Origin: Schoenoplectus triqueter
Taxonomy: Eukaryota > Streptophyta > Magnoliopsida > Poales > Cyperaceae
Length of the DNA stretch: 34,482 nt
Assembly: GCA_964058805.1 (NCBI GenBank)
Contig: CAXKVV010000003.1
Location: 1 to 34,482, forward strand
Direction: 5' to 3'
This document shows, one piece after another, positions 33,146 through 34,482 of the stretch. A program made the position numbers and the translations under genes. Under the pieces are notes generated by a model. The model saw nothing but the letters and a program-made list of their open reading frames with translations, was not told the origin of the DNA and did not search any database. Within the stretch, counting starts at the first letter, position 1, and each line of letters starts with the position of its first letter.

Positions 33146-33425
33146 GGGGATGACTTGACAATGGGTTATTTTGATAATCTTATCAATGAATTTTAAATAA
33201 ATACAAAAAAAAATATGTAATTTCATTATCGTTTGATGTTCTATTAAGAATCATTAAAATTTTATACAATTTATAACGATTATAATTTAACAGTGTTTGA
33301 TGAAATATCAAATGATAATGAAATTATATTAAATTTAAATCACCATCAATCTATAAGTATAAAAAACATATCCAAAATTTTTTTATTTTTATGTCAAGAT
33401 AATCATTGTCTAGTGATCCCTTCCC
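33146..33425. mobile_element. Probable foldback MITE upstream of the oleosin gene
   Basis: GGGATGACTTGACAATG on the left pairs with CATTGTCTAGTGATCCC on the right. Inner tracts TAATTTCATTATC and GATAATGAAATTA also pair. About 280 bp; no clear target duplication. Confidence 0.55.
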
Positions 33426-33823
33426 TTTAAAATATGCTTATAATTTTTCAAAAACGATTTTTTTTTTAAAAAGAAAAGAGTAAGCAGTGCATCATTAATA
33501 AGAGCTTTTACATGTTAATGTAATAAATTACGAAGATCGACTACACATGTTCTTTTCCTATGAGAACATTGTTTTCGTTCATCTTGCGTAATTTTAAAAA
33601 AAAAAAAACTCATTCACAAACTCTTTTTTTTTCTTGCAGATACGAACTCAAATTTTATTTCTAGCTTAAAATAGAGAGCTCCAGAATCACAGTACCTGTC
33701 AAAATCCGGCTCAGCATCTGTCCGACTGTCTCTTAGCTCTCGTCCGTCCATATTCCCAATAATCGATCCAAACCGTCCGATCTCCATCCCCATCTTTAGA
33801 AAATGCAACGCCCGATCCAGCGC

Positions 33824-33832
33824 ACACGTGTC
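33824..33832 (+). promoter_or_regulatory. ABRE / G-box ACACGTGTC (distal)
   Basis: Perfect CACGTG core in an ACACGTGTC context, 136 bp before the oleosin ATG. Such elements bind bZIP factors of the ABI5/ABF type in seed and stress promoters. Confidence 0.75.
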
Positions 33833-33841
33833 CTCCATCCT

Positions 33842-33850
33842 ACACGTGTC
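33842..33850 (+). promoter_or_regulatory. ABRE / G-box ACACGTGTC (proximal)
   Basis: Identical nonamer starting 18 bp after the first and about 14 bp before the TATA box. Paired copies are a known strong abscisic-acid-response arrangement. Confidence 0.75.
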
Positions 33851-33863
33851 TCTCCTCCTCCTC

Positions 33864-33869
33864 TATATT
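33864..33869 (+). promoter_or_regulatory. TATA box of the oleosin gene (TATATT)
   Basis: CTATATTC about 95 bp before the ATG, followed by a pyrimidine-rich leader (CTCCCTCCCTCC). This predicts transcription start near 33895 and a 5' UTR of about 65 nt. Confidence 0.6.
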
Positions 33870-33959
33870 CCACCTCTTCTCCCTCCCTCCCTCCCCTCCT
33901 CAAACCCTCCCAGTTAATTTTACCTCGAAAGATTGCCTTACCGAATAACGATATTAGTC

Positions 33960-34400
33960 ATGGCGGATCGCTTCCAGACCCTCAGCCAACGCCTCCAAGA
34001 CCACGCTCCAAACTCCACCCAGGTCGTTGGATTTTTAACCTTAGTCGTATCGGGCGCCATTCTCCTCCTCTTGACGGGCATAACCATAACGGGCACAGTC
34101 ATGGGCCTGATCTTTCTCGCTCCGATACTTCTACTGACTAGTCCGATCTGGGTCCCGGTGGGGTTCATACTTTTTGTACTAGTCGCTGGTTTTCTCTCCA
34201 CATGTGGGGTTTCCGTGGCAGCGGTTGCTGGTGCCACGTGGATGTACAAGTACTTTACCGGGCGCCACCCTGTTGGATCGGATCGGGTTGATTACGCCAG
34301 GGGCAGGATCGCGGATACAGCTAGCCATGTAAAGGATTGTGCAAAGGAGTATGGCGGATACCTCCAGAGCCGAGGCAAGGACGCTGCACCTGGCGCCTGA
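33960..34400 (+). CDS. Oleosin, universal (U) type
   Basis: This is a structural protein of the oil-body surface that coats and stabilises triacylglycerol droplets in seeds and other tissues. The 146-aa product has a short polar N-terminus (1-20) and a long hydrophobic hairpin (about 21-93). The hairpin contains the oleosin proline knot P-x5-SP-x3-P (Pro55, Ser61-Pro62, Pro66). An amphipathic C-terminus ([29 protein letters not shown]) ends in AAPGA, which I recall as the signature of the universal oleosin lineage. The C-terminus lacks the insertion of high-molecular-weight seed oleosins. It is intronless and intact. The ATG at 33960 was chosen because it begins the conserved MADR start and no in-frame ATG lies upstream. 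Two ACACGTGTC elements directly before the TATA box suggest abscisic-acid control. Confidence 0.95.
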   Translation: MADRFQTLSQRLQDHAPNSTQVVGFLTLVVSGAILLLLTGITITGTVMGLIFLAPILLLTSPIWVPVGFILFVLVAGFLSTCGVSVAAVAGATWMYKYFTGRHPVGSDRVDYARGRIADTASHVKDCAKEYGGYLQSRGKDAAPGA

Positions 34401-34482
34401 GATTGTGGCTCGGGTTTTGTTTTTGTTTATTTGGGTAAAACTTTAGCAGGTTGCTTTTTCAATTTTTCTTGGTCTTCTTTTT
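34401..34482 (+). other. Start of the oleosin 3' UTR
   Basis: T-rich sequence after the stop codon. The window ends before any clear poly(A) signal. Confidence 0.5.

Overview
The window is nuclear DNA from a flowering plant. It is AT-rich, the genes have many GT-AG introns, and the families are plant-specific: a TDY-type MAP kinase, a CHUP1-type chloroplast-positioning protein, an oleosin, a Ty1/copia retrotransposon, a Helitron, and MULE and hAT non-autonomous elements. The species cannot be told from the sequence. All calls come from reading the sequence; no database search was run.

Layout. Bases 1-4.2 kb are intergenic and full of transposons. A 1.5-kb MULE-type element carries a nested hAT element. 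It is followed by a tandem cluster of foldback MITEs, one of which has inserted into another. Bases 4239-15352 (minus strand) hold a complete 12-coding-exon MAP kinase gene of the MPK8/9/15 (TDY) group, predicted at 599 aa. Its first intron contains a 5.0-kb Ty1/copia element (9140-14170) in opposite orientation, with a perfect 5-bp target duplication and inactivated gag-pol. A late intron holds another MITE. Bases 15.4-21.8 kb are intergenic and contain a short Helitron, two foldback elements and simple repeats.

Bases 21857-23387 (plus) hold a small four-exon gene for a predicted 219-aa protein with an N-terminal membrane anchor and coiled coils, of unknown function. Bases 24507-26267 are a MULE with a 9-bp target duplication, long inverted termini, six palindromic hairpin modules and a decayed minus-strand coding remnant. 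Bases 27965-32681 (plus) are a decayed CHUP1-like gene: recognisable exons with four in-frame stops, two 1-nt frameshifts, a missing central region and at least one damaged splice junction. Bases 33960-34400 (plus) hold an intact intronless oleosin gene (146 aa, universal-type C-terminus). It has a compact promoter with two ACACGTGTC abscisic-acid-type elements just upstream of a TATA box.

The genes do not form a pathway. The main story is gene structure remodelled by successive transposon insertions, several of which can be ordered by nesting and target-site duplications, next to one gene that has died.
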